Assembly (NCBI GenBank): GCA_025352435.1
Contig: JANXTN010000119.1
Location: 1 to 6,452, forward strand
DNA length: 6,452 bases
From: Ferruginibacter sp.
Lineage (GTDB): Bacteria; Bacteroidota; Bacteroidia; Chitinophagales; Chitinophagaceae
Reading direction: 5' to 3'
Made by a program: the position numbers and the translations under genes. The notes below the pieces were generated by a model. It had not been told where the DNA came from, made no database searches, and saw only the letters and a list, made by a program, of their open reading frames with translations. This document shows, piece after piece, positions 1 to 6,290 of this stretch. Position 1 is the stretch's first letter. Each line of letters starts with the position of its first letter.

Positions 1-32
1 TATAAAAAAAATTATTTCAGAGAGAGTTAATC

Positions 33-977
33 ATGCGAATACAATTTATTTATACCATGTTCTTTTTTGTTGCAATGTTTCTTTTTTTAAATGCCTGCAA
101 TAATGATAAGGTGACTTACGGTGCAACAGACACGCCAATAAAGGGCAGTATAAATATAAGTGTTGATGAATCTTTTGCACCTGTAATGAAAGAACAAATC
201 GCTATGTATGAAGCATCATTTCCCGGCACAAAAATCAATGCATCATACAAAACAGAAGCAGATTGTTTAAAAGATTTCTTCAATGATTCTTTAACAAGAA
301 TGGTCATCGTCACAAGAGGCCTTACAGCCAACGAGGAAAAAGTTATGACTGCAAAACTTTTGTATAATCCAGGCTGGAACGAACTTGCTTCTGACGCCAT
401 TGCTATTGTTGTAAATAAAAATAGCAAGGATACTGTATTTTCTTTAAACCGTTTACAGGAGCAGCTTACAGGGAAAGTAAATCGGACACAAACTATGGTT
501 TTTGATGGCTTAAATAAAACAAGTACAGTAAGGTTTATTGAAGACTCCGTATTGAAAGGACACACATTTGATACTTCTGTTGTACGAGCCGTAAAGAACA
601 GTGAGGAAGTTTTAAATTATGTTGCATCACATGAAAATGCAATCGGTTTTGTAGGTATAAACAGAATAGGAAATCCTGAAGATACCGCACAGGTTGCTAT
701 GTTAAGGAAGGTAAAAATTGCGTATGTGAAGTGTGATGTTTGTGTTAATACACCTTTCGTGTTACCGTCGCAGGAAAGCATAATGAATAGGCGATACCCT
801 TTGGTACGTGGTTTGTATTATGCGGTTAAAGAAAATTACACAGGGTTAGGTTCAGGATTTGTTTCATTTTTAAAATACGAAAGAGGTCAGTTAATTTTTA
901 GAAGAGCTTACTTAGGTCCATCCATGATGTTTGGTGTAAGAACAGTTAATATAAATGACAAACTTCCCAGAAATTAA
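33..977 (+). CDS. PstS-like periplasmic substrate-binding lipoprotein
   Basis: A 314-residue protein of the PstS-like / PBP-like periplasmic binding superfamily. Seen: a hydrophobic signal peptide (residues 5-19) ends in a lipobox-like LNAC with Cys22 as the predicted lipidated residue. The mature part has the pattern of Bacteroidota PstS-like proteins: DESFAPVMKEQ (45-55), a first lobe with VIVTRGLTANE (91-101), a hinge strand DAIAIVVNKNS (121-131), and DGLNKTSTVRF (158-168) where a ligand loop would lie. Known: this family binds phosphate or similar anions for ABC import. Inferred: no permease or ATPase gene is in view, so transport of phosphate is unproven; relatives in this phylum often sit next to exbB/exbD/tonB and a TPR gene, and a TPR gene does follow here. 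Odd: Cys78 and a C-x2-C pair (Cys234, Cys237) in the mature domain. The ATG at 33 is chosen because it gives a complete signal peptide. Only 32 bases lie upstream, so its promoter is not assessable. Confidence 0.8.
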   Translation: MRIQFIYTMFFFVAMFLFLNACNNDKVTYGATDTPIKGSINISVDESFAPVMKEQIAMYEASFPGTKINASYKTEADCLKDFFNDSLTRMVIVTRGLTANEEKVMTAKLLYNPGWNELASDAIAIVVNKNSKDTVFSLNRLQEQLTGKVNRTQTMVFDGLNKTSTVRFIEDSVLKGHTFDTSVVRAVKNSEEVLNYVASHENAIGFVGINRIGNPEDTAQVAMLRKVKIAYVKCDVCVNTPFVLPSQESIMNRRYPLVRGLYYAVKENYTGLGSGFVSFLKYERGQLIFRRAYLGPSMMFGVRTVNINDKLPRN

Positions 978-1040
978 AATTGTAACATTTAATAATGAAA
1001 CAAATACTTTAAAATTGTACTTGTAAATTAAAAATTGAAA

Positions 1041-2753
1041 ATGAGAAACATGAAAACACTTTTAGTAGCATTGGTTACAATACTTTTTGCAGGATCTGTT
1101 TTTGCACAAAGCATTGATGAGGGTAAAAAGTTTTTGTATTATGAAAGATATAAAAGCGCAAAGGATGTATTTCAAAAATTATCTGCTGCAAACCCTGCAG
1201 ATGAAACAGCAGCATATTATTTAGGTCAATCGATGATTGGTTTAGAAGATATTGCAGGTGCTAAAGCCCTGTATCAGCAAAAATTATCTGCTGCACCAAA
1301 CAGTCCTTTGATATTAGCAGGCATAGGGCATATAGAATTGCTGGAAGGTAAAACAGCTGATGCACGCAACAGATTCGAGACTGCTATTTCGTTAAGCCAA
1401 GGAAAAAGAATAGATGTCTTAAATGCAGTAGGTGCGCCTAACAGTGATCCGGAAATAAAAAACGGTGATGCTAATTATGCAATAGATAAATTAAAATTAG
1501 CTACAACTATAAAAGGATTTAAGGATCCTGAGGTATGGGCAAACCTTGGTGATGCCTACAGAAAAAACAGTGATGGTGGTGGGGCAATTCAATCGTATGA
1601 TGCAGCACTGCGTTTAAATCCAAACTATGCAAGAGCTATTTATCGTAAAGGTCGTTTGTACCAATCTCAAGGTAGAATGCAAGAAAATTTATATACAGGG
1701 TTTTACAACGATGCTATTTCAAAAGACATGAATTATGCTCCCGTTTATAATACCTTGTTTAATTATTATTACGAAACGGATGTTCCAAAAAGTGCACAAT
1801 ATTTAGAAAAATGGCTAACGAATTCTGATGATGATCCGAAAGCCTGTTATTATAGAGCAAGTATGCAATATGCTCAAGGATTATTTTCTCAGGCTGTGGC
1901 AAAAGCAACCGATTGTATAAATGCTGGAGGTAACAATGTTTATCCTAATTTGTATGGAGTGAAAGCCTTAGCATACAACAGACTTGGTGATTCCGTAAAT
2001 GCTAAAGCGAGTTATGAAGAGTATTTTAAAAAGCAACTTACAAGCAAAGTGGGTGCGGGAGATTATTCGTCTTATGCAATGATTTTGCTTAAATTCCCGG
2101 GTAACGAAGCACAAGCTGCATCTTACGTAGAAAAAGCAGTTGCTTTAGATAGTATTGAGGCTAACAGAGTAACCTATCTAAAAACGCTTGCTAATTCATA
2201 CAGGACGCAAAAGAATTTCGGCGAAGCTGCAAAATGGTTTAATCAGGTACTTTATGTAAAAAAGAATTACAGCAATGTAGATTTGTACAATGCGGGTTAT
2301 GATTATTTCCGTGCAGGTAAATTTGATTCTTCTGTTGCCGTTTTTACAAAATATACAGCGAAATATCCTGATGATATTTTTGGTTATTACATGATTGCTA
2401 AAGCAAATGGTGGGATAGATACTACTCTTGCTAGCGGTCTTGCAGCAACTTCATATTTAAAAGCCATAGAAATTGGTGAGAAAGCTGCTGATAAATCAAA
2501 AATTAAAGATCAACTTGTAGGGGCCTATACTTTTATGATGCAATATTCTTTTAATATTAAAAGAGATCAAGCAGCAGCTGTTACTTATGCTGATAAAGCT
2601 TTAGCATTAGATCCTACTGATCAACAATCAATAAAAAATAAAGAATTCGTCTCTAAAAATGATCCAAATGCACGAGCTACCGCTCCCAAGCCCGCGGTTG
2701 CAAAGCCTCCGGTCGCTACCAAACCTCAACCTGCAGCTCCAAAAAAAAAATAA
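1041..2753 (+). CDS. Secreted tetratricopeptide-repeat protein
   Basis: About 570 residues, made almost entirely of TPR-type helical pairs after a signal peptide. Seen: n-region MRNMK, hydrophobic core to about residue 20, and a likely cleavage site after VFA (Ala22) before QS. TPR-like units follow from about residue 26 to 540, the clearest being around EVWANLGDAYRKN and the next unit ARAIYRKGRLYQSQG, then repeats ending in LNP or LDP turns. The C-terminus is a Pro/Ala/Lys-rich tail ending PKKK. Known: TPRs are protein-binding scaffolds without catalysis. Inferred: a periplasmic or envelope-associated scaffold working with the lipoprotein gene 63 bases upstream, likely in the same transcript. 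Start choice: the reading frame is open to a TTG at 1035, but ATG at 1041 (or 1050) is preferred, with an A-rich leader just upstream. The stop follows a run of ten A residues (2741-2750). The specific partner cannot be told from sequence. Confidence 0.85.
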   Translation: MRNMKTLLVALVTILFAGSVFAQSIDEGKKFLYYERYKSAKDVFQKLSAANPADETAAYYLGQSMIGLEDIAGAKALYQQKLSAAPNSPLILAGIGHIELLEGKTADARNRFETAISLSQGKRIDVLNAVGAPNSDPEIKNGDANYAIDKLKLATTIKGFKDPEVWANLGDAYRKNSDGGGAIQSYDAALRLNPNYARAIYRKGRLYQSQGRMQENLYTGFYNDAISKDMNYAPVYNTLFNYYYETDVPKSAQYLEKWLTNSDDDPKACYYRASMQYAQGLFSQAVAKATDCINAGGNNVYPNLYGVKALAYNRLGDSVNAKASYEEYFKKQLTSKVGAGDYSSYAMILLKFPGNEAQAASYVEKAVALDSIEANRVTYLKTLANSYRTQKNFGEAAKWFNQVLYVKKNYSNVDLYNAGYDYFRAGKFDSSVAVFTKYTAKYPDDIFGYYMIAKANGGIDTTLASGLAATSYLKAIEIGEKAADKSKIKDQLVGAYTFMMQYSFNIKRDQAAAVTYADKALALDPTDQQSIKNKEFVSKNDPNARATAPKPAVAKPPVATKPQPAAPKKK

Positions 2754-2774
2754 TAGTTAAGAAAATCAATAATA

Positions 2775-2804
2775 AAAAAGTTCCGGTATAAGCCGGAACT
2801 TTTT
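2775..2804 (+). terminator. Intrinsic terminator after the TPR gene
   Basis: A perfect 12-bp inverted repeat: GTTCCGG (2780-2786) pairs with CCGGAAC (2793-2799) around a 6-base loop, extended by A5 (2775-2779) and T5 (2800-2804). It begins 22 bases after the TPR stop. The flanking A run and T run make it symmetrical, so it could also end transcription arriving from the other strand. It separates the lipoprotein/TPR unit from the nuo genes. Confidence 0.88.
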
Positions 2805-2850
2805 GGTTTATATATTTCCAGTTGAGTATGGTATATTGAAACGTCTAACT

Positions 2851-2858
2851 TAATTTTG
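2851..2858 (+). promoter_or_regulatory. Putative Bacteroidota -7 promoter box upstream of nuoA
   Basis: TAATTTTG fits exactly the TAnnTTTG -7 consensus of the Bacteroidota primary sigma factor. It lies downstream of the terminator and about 47-54 bases before the preferred nuoA ATG at 2905, predicting a transcript start near 2865. No well-spaced TTG/TTTG -33 element is visible: TTG at 2836-2838 is too close and the one at 2822-2824 too far. The match is therefore half a promoter, supported mainly by its position. Confidence 0.45.
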
Positions 2859-2904
2859 TGTATTAAAGTATTAAAATCCTATGCAGTTTTTTTTTCTTAG
2901 AATA

Positions 2905-3291
2905 ATGGAAAACGGTACAATCAATTATTTACCAATACTGCTGCAAATAGTTTTTGCAATTGGATTTGTTGCGACGATGATCATTGCCTCCTCAAAGTTT
3001 GGTCCTAAAAGAAAAACTGCAGATAAGCTTGTAAATTTTGAAAGCGGTATAGAAATAAAAGGGAATGCACGCCAACCAATGGCTATTAAGTATTTTTTAA
3101 TTGCCATTCTTTTTGTTTTGTTTGATGTCGAGGTAATTTTCTTTTATCCTTATGCAGTAAACTTCAGGGATTTTGCAAAAGATCCTGCAATGGGATGGCA
3201 CACTTTCCTTGCAGTAATTATGTTTGTAGGTTCTTTTTTAGCAGGGTTTATTTATATATTTAAGAAGGGAGCTTTAAAGTGGGAAGAGTAG
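2905..3291 (+). CDS. nuoA: NADH-quinone oxidoreductase subunit A (complex I)
   Basis: Small membrane subunit of complex I (ND3 homologue), 128 residues from the ATG at 2905, a usual length for the family. Seen: three hydrophobic segments at about residues 8-29, 61-82 and 98-119. The first cytoplasmic/periplasmic loop carries GPKRK (33-37) and FESG (45-48), the conserved loop near the quinone site, and the second helix ends in FDVE (73-76), with the conserved acidic residues Asp74 and Glu76. Known: NuoA with NuoH and NuoJ joins the membrane arm to the quinone-reducing arm. Start: the frame is open back to an ATG at 2881, which would add MQFFFLRI; this extra piece is Phe-rich and unlike family N-termini, so 2905 is preferred, though 2881 is not excluded. 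It is the first gene of the nuo unit. A 128-base spacer, unusually long for this operon, separates it from nuoB. Confidence 0.93.
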   Translation: MENGTINYLPILLQIVFAIGFVATMIIASSKFGPKRKTADKLVNFESGIEIKGNARQPMAIKYFLIAILFVLFDVEVIFFYPYAVNFRDFAKDPAMGWHTFLAVIMFVGSFLAGFIYIFKKGALKWEE

Positions 3292-3298
3292 TAAATGT

Positions 3299-3328
3299 CT
3301 CAATGTGAAAATGCTCAATGTGAAAATG
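3299..3328 (+). repeat. Perfect 15-bp tandem repeat, two copies
   Basis: The unit CTCAATGTGAAAATG occurs at 3299-3313 and again at 3314-3328 without mismatch. It starts 8 bases after the nuoA stop. Because 15 is a multiple of three, the repeat is in frame with itself in any reading frame. Similar TGAAAATG-rich strings are common in intergenic regions of this phylum, so a dispersed noncoding repeat is the simplest reading. Confidence 0.85.
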
Positions 3329-3387
3329 ACTGAAACAAAGTGGATACGGAATTGAAATATGGTAGTCTTTGTCGGTCAGCCATTTTC
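3322..3387. repeat. Imperfect inverted repeat in the nuoA-nuoB spacer
   Basis: The left arm 3322-3340 and right arm 3367-3387 can pair: GAAAATG (3322-3328) with CATTTTC (3381-3387), CTGA (3330-3333) with TCAG (3376-3379), and CAAAG (3336-3340) with CTTTG (3367-3371). That is 16 base pairs interrupted by one mismatch and a 2/4 internal loop, closing a 26-base loop. There is no T run after it, so it does not look like an intrinsic terminator. It could be an RNA structure affecting processing or stability within the nuo transcript, or a remnant of a dispersed repeat element. Confidence 0.65.
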
Positions 3388-3388
3388 G

Positions 3389-3416
3389 AATTTTCAAATT
3401 TTTTAATTTTCAAATT
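3389..3416 (+). repeat. 12-bp direct repeat just before nuoB
   Basis: AATTTTCAAATT is present at 3389-3400 and 3405-3416, separated by four T residues. It ends 3 bases before the nuoB ATG at 3420, so it makes up the entire translation start region of that gene. The tract is extremely AT-rich and has no Shine-Dalgarno-like sequence. Confidence 0.8.
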
Positions 3417-3419
3417 ACA

Positions 3420-3980
3420 ATGCGTCCCGTACAATATAACAATACAGTAAAATTTGCCGGTATACCTGAAGGTTATATGGGTGAAGGATTTATGGCTACC
3501 AATTTTGAAAAAGTAGTTAGCCTTGCTCGTAAAAATTCCATCTGGCCACTACCATTTGCAACAAGCTGTTGCGGTATTGAATTTATGGCCACCGCCGCTA
3601 GCCATTATGATATTGCACGATTTGGTAGTGAGCGTATGAGCTTCTCCCCACGCCAATGTGATTTATTAATGGTGATGGGAACGATCTCAAAAAAAATGGG
3701 ACCAATTTTAAAACAGGTTTATTTGCAAATGGCAGAGCCACGTTGGGTTTTAGCTGTAGGTGCTTGCGCCAGCAGCGGTGGTATTTTTGATACCTATTCT
3801 GTAATGCAGGGAATAGATCAGGTGATCCCTGTGGATGTGTATGTGCCCGGTTGCCCACCAAGGCCTGAAGCTATTTTAGATGGTTTTATGAAAATACAAG
3901 AACTCGTAAATGCGGAGGGTTTAAGGAGAAGAGGAAGTGACCAGTACAAAGAATTAATGAACAGCTACGGTATTCAATAA
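3420..3980 (+). CDS. nuoB: NADH-quinone oxidoreductase subunit B (complex I, cluster N2)
   Basis: The PSST/Nqo6 homologue, 186 residues, which carries the terminal [4Fe-4S] cluster N2 that reduces quinone. Seen: the four expected ligands are present, the tandem pair Cys50-Cys51 in ATSCCGIEF, Cys116 in VGACASSGG, and Cys145 in VPGCPPRP; the quinone-pocket segment SPRQCDLLMVMGT (76-88) is also intact. Odd: Cys80 in that segment is an extra cysteine where other residues are commonly found. Start: the frame is open upstream to a TTG at 3369, but that 17-residue extension is translated from the inverted and direct repeats and is rich in Phe and Asn. The ATG at 3420, giving MRPVQYNN, is clearly the better start. 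It lies 28 bases before nuoC. The product acts in the hydrophilic arm at the membrane interface with NuoD, NuoA and NuoH. Confidence 0.96.
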   Translation: MRPVQYNNTVKFAGIPEGYMGEGFMATNFEKVVSLARKNSIWPLPFATSCCGIEFMATAASHYDIARFGSERMSFSPRQCDLLMVMGTISKKMGPILKQVYLQMAEPRWVLAVGACASSGGIFDTYSVMQGIDQVIPVDVYVPGCPPRPEAILDGFMKIQELVNAEGLRRRGSDQYKELMNSYGIQ

Positions 3981-4008
3981 ACTTATAGAGATAATTCTTT
4001 AAAATAAA

Positions 4009-4512
4009 ATGGCTTTAACCAACGAAATAATTCAGCAGAAACTAACCGAAAAATTTGGGGAACAAATAAGTAGTTGGGACCAACCTTATGGCATGTTGAC
4101 CTTTATAGCTGAGAAAAATATCAACATAAAAGTTTTACAGTTTTTGTATGATGATGAGGAATTGAAATTTCGTTTTTTAACTGATTTGCAGGCTGTACAT
4201 TATCCGGACAACAAAGGTTTTGAGCTAGCAGTTGTTTATCATTTACACAACCTTGTTGACAATGTCCGTATTCGTTTTAAAGTGTTTACAGACATTGAAA
4301 AACCTGAGGTGTTTACCGCTACAGGTTTGTATGAAGCTGCCAATTTTATGGAAAGAGAAACATACGATTTTTATGGAGTAAATTTTGTTGGTCATCCAAA
4401 TTTAATACGCATTTTAAATGTTGATGAGATGGATTATTTTCCGATGAGAAAAGAATTCCCGTTGGAAGACCAGACTAGAATTGATAAAGATGATGAGATG
4501 TTTGGAAGATAA
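4009..4512 (+). CDS. nuoC: NADH-quinone oxidoreductase subunit C (complex I 30 kDa)
   Basis: The 30 kDa/Nqo5 homologue, 167 residues, a structural subunit of the hydrophilic arm with no cofactor that holds NuoD. Seen: the family signature ERETYDFYG at residues 115-123, followed by GHPNLIRIL and the conserved tail DYFPMRKEFPL that normally clamps onto NuoD. Its N-terminal half is the usual mixed alpha/beta domain. It is a separate gene ending 17 bases before nuoD, in contrast to the fused nuoCD of E. coli and relatives. The ATG at 4009 is preceded by the A-rich string AAAATAAA, and no Shine-Dalgarno sequence is visible, which is normal for Bacteroidota. Length and end points fit a complete gene. 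Confidence 0.95.
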   Translation: MALTNEIIQQKLTEKFGEQISSWDQPYGMLTFIAEKNINIKVLQFLYDDEELKFRFLTDLQAVHYPDNKGFELAVVYHLHNLVDNVRIRFKVFTDIEKPEVFTATGLYEAANFMERETYDFYGVNFVGHPNLIRILNVDEMDYFPMRKEFPLEDQTRIDKDDEMFGR

Positions 4513-4529
4513 AATTTGATAAATTATTT

Positions 4530-5750
4530 ATGAGCGAACACATACTTTTACCTGAAGGAAGTTTAGAGAAGCAAACCACCACGCTTAACCTTGGTCCTAC
4601 GCATCCTGCTACCCACGGCGTTTTTCAGAACATCTTAGAAATGGATGGCGAAAGAATTTTAAAAGCCACTTCAACCGTAGGTTATATACACAGAGCATTT
4701 GAAAAAATTGCAGAGCGCAGACCACTATACCAAATCACCCCACTTACAGATCGTTTAAATTATTGTTCATCACCCATCAATAACATGGGTTGGCATATTA
4801 CCTGCGAAAAATTATTAGGCTTGCAATTGCCAAAGCGTGTAGATTATTTGAGAGTAATCATCATGGAACTTGCCCGCATAAGCGATCACCTGATTTGCAG
4901 TTCAATTATGGGTGTGGATACGGGTGCATTTACAGGCTTTTTATATGTGATGCAATACCGTGAATTGATCTATGAAATTTATGAAGAAGTTTGCGGCAGC
5001 AGGCTTACAACAAACATTGGTCGTATTGGTGGTTTTGAAAGAAACTTTACTGCAAAAGCCTTTGAAAAACTGGAAAAGTTTTTAGCGGAATATCCAAAGA
5101 CTTTAAAAGAGTTTGAAAACTTATTGACAAGAAATAGAATTTTTATAGAACGTACAACCGGCGTGGGTCCGATATCTGCCGAGCGTGCATTAAACTATGG
5201 TTTTACGGGACCAAACTTAAGAGCATCCGGTGTAGATTATGATGTACGTGTACACACACCTTACAGCAGTTACGAAGATTTTAATTTTACAGTGCCAGTT
5301 GGTACCACCGGCGATTGTTACGATCGTTTTTTAGTACGTAATCAAGAGATGTGGCAAAGCATAGAAATTATAAAACAGGCATACCAAAAAGTACAGGAAT
5401 TTAGAGGGGCTGAAGCAGATGTTTACCATGCAGATGCACCATCTTATTACTTGCCTGAGAAGAAAGATGTTTATACAAAAATGGAAGCGCTCATCTACCA
5501 TTTTAAAATTGTAATGGGCGAAACAGAAATGCCGGTGGGCGAAGTGTACTCTTCCGTGGAAGGTGGAAATGGTGAACTTGGTTTTTATTTGATCAGCGAT
5601 GGTGGTAGAACACCTTATCGTTTGCACTTCCGCAGACCATGTTTTATTTACTACCAGGCATATCCTGAATTGATAAAAGACAGCATGTTGAGTGATGCAA
5701 TAATAACAATGAGTAGTTTGAATTTGATTGCTGGAGAGTTAGATGCTTAA
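4530..5750 (+). CDS. nuoD: NADH-quinone oxidoreductase subunit D (complex I 49 kDa)
   Basis: The 49 kDa/Nqo4 homologue, 406 residues, which forms the quinone-binding chamber with NuoB. Seen: LNLGPTHPATHG (19-30) contains His29, DRLNY (74-78) ends in Tyr78, and VDTGA (129-133) contains Asp130. The spacings His29-Tyr78 (49) and His29-Asp130 (101) equal those between His38, Tyr87 and Asp139 of the Thermus enzyme, so these are very likely the quinone head-group His and Tyr and the linked Asp. Further conserved blocks are ERTTGVGPIS and GGRTPYRLHFRRPCF. The nickel-binding cysteines of related [NiFe] hydrogenase large subunits are absent, as expected for complex I. Odd: the C-terminus reads AGELDA, where many family members end in an acidic-residue-plus-Arg tail such as VDR. 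Gaps to nuoC (17 bases) and nuoE (27 bases) indicate one operon. Confidence 0.97.
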   Translation: MSEHILLPEGSLEKQTTTLNLGPTHPATHGVFQNILEMDGERILKATSTVGYIHRAFEKIAERRPLYQITPLTDRLNYCSSPINNMGWHITCEKLLGLQLPKRVDYLRVIIMELARISDHLICSSIMGVDTGAFTGFLYVMQYRELIYEIYEEVCGSRLTTNIGRIGGFERNFTAKAFEKLEKFLAEYPKTLKEFENLLTRNRIFIERTTGVGPISAERALNYGFTGPNLRASGVDYDVRVHTPYSSYEDFNFTVPVGTTGDCYDRFLVRNQEMWQSIEIIKQAYQKVQEFRGAEADVYHADAPSYYLPEKKDVYTKMEALIYHFKIVMGETEMPVGEVYSSVEGGNGELGFYLISDGGRTPYRLHFRRPCFIYYQAYPELIKDSMLSDAIITMSSLNLIAGELDA

Positions 5751-5753
5751 AAG

Positions 5754-5783
5754 ATTATGAATTAAGAATGTTGAATTATGAAT
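5754..5783 (+). repeat. Short repeat spanning the nuoE start codon
   Basis: ATTATGAAT occurs perfectly at 5754-5762 and 5775-5783, with the degenerate copy ATTAAGAAT at 5761-5769 between them. The repeat fills nearly the whole nuoD-nuoE gap, and the ATG of its last copy is the nuoE start codon (5778-5780). Strings of this kind are frequent in intergenic DNA of Bacteroidota, from general knowledge of the phylum. Confidence 0.7.
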
Positions 5784-6281
5784 ATTGAGTTTTCACAAGA
5801 AAAATTAAGTGAGGTAACAAAAATAGTTTCCCGTTACCCAGAAGGGAAACAGAAGAGTGCTTTGCTGCCTGTGCTGCACATAGCACAGGATACTTTTGGG
5901 GGTTGGTTAGATGTGCCCGTGATGGATTATGTGGCTTCATTGCTTGGCATTGAGCCAATAGAAGTATATGAAGTGGCAAGTTTTTACAGCATGTATAATT
6001 TAAAGCCTGTCGGCAAATATATTTTTGAAGTTTGCCACACCGGACCATGCATGATAAATGGTAGTGATGAAATTACAGATTACATTAAGCAAAAATTGAA
6101 CATCAAAGTAGGTGAAACGACCGCAGATAAAATGTTTACCTTAAAAACTGTAGAGTGCTTAGGAGCTTGTGGTTATGCACCCATGATGCAGCTGGGACAA
6201 CATTACAGAGAACATTTAACCAAAGAAAAAGTAGATGCGATTGTTGAGGAATGTAGAAATGCGGCGGTAAGAAATAATTAA
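5778..6281 (+). CDS. nuoE: NADH-quinone oxidoreductase subunit E (complex I 24 kDa)
   Basis: The 24 kDa/Nqo2 homologue, 167 residues, a usual length. It belongs to the NADH-oxidising module and carries the [2Fe-2S] cluster N1a. Seen: an N-terminal helical domain (about 1-75) including the family pattern LLPVLHIAQDTFGGW (29-43) and EVASFYSMY (65-73), then a thioredoxin-like domain with all four cluster ligands, Cys86-x4-Cys91 (CHTGPC) and Cys127-x3-Cys131 (CLGAC). Start: an in-frame TGA sits at 5772, immediately upstream, so ATG 5778 is the first possible start. Its presence argues for a complete NADH-using complex I, with nuoF and nuoG expected further on. The gene normally found next is nuoF, but here another small gene begins 9 bases after the stop. 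Known alternatives, such as the small subunits of NAD-linked hydrogenases or formate dehydrogenases, are made unlikely by the nuoABCD context. Confidence 0.95.
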   Translation: MNIEFSQEKLSEVTKIVSRYPEGKQKSALLPVLHIAQDTFGGWLDVPVMDYVASLLGIEPIEVYEVASFYSMYNLKPVGKYIFEVCHTGPCMINGSDEITDYIKQKLNIKVGETTADKMFTLKTVECLGACGYAPMMQLGQHYREHLTKEKVDAIVEECRNAAVRNN

Positions 6282-6290
6282 AATAATAAA

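Noticed and set aside
1..32. AGAGAGAG before the lipoprotein ATG as a Shine-Dalgarno site
   Set aside because: The purine run is near the right distance but is not a convincing GGAGG match, and Bacteroidota rarely rely on this signal.
116..565. 149-codon open frame on the minus strand inside the lipoprotein gene
   Set aside because: It is fully antisense to a well-supported gene, shows no recognisable domain, and has no start context or promoter. The other minus-strand frames inside nuoA, nuoB, nuoD and nuoE were rejected for the same reason.
978..1040. Separate promoter for the TPR gene in the 63-base gap
   Set aside because: No TAnnTTTG match was found there, only general AT-richness, so cotranscription with the lipoprotein gene is more likely.
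3057..3096. Missing cysteine in the NuoA ND3-type loop (FESG instead of the mitochondrial YECG)
   Set aside because: Ser at this position is also found in bacterial NuoA, including E. coli, so it is not unusual. The cysteine is mainly a feature of the mitochondrial form.
3363..3371. TAGTCTTTG as an internal promoter -7 box before nuoB
   Set aside because: It has one base too many for TAnnTTTG, lacks a spaced -33 element and lies in the inverted-repeat arm. A readthrough operon is simpler.
3322..3387. Intrinsic terminator between nuoA and nuoB
   Set aside because: The stem is interrupted, is not GC-rich and has a 26-base loop. The T-rich stretch after it is broken by A and C, and termination here would cut off essential subunits.
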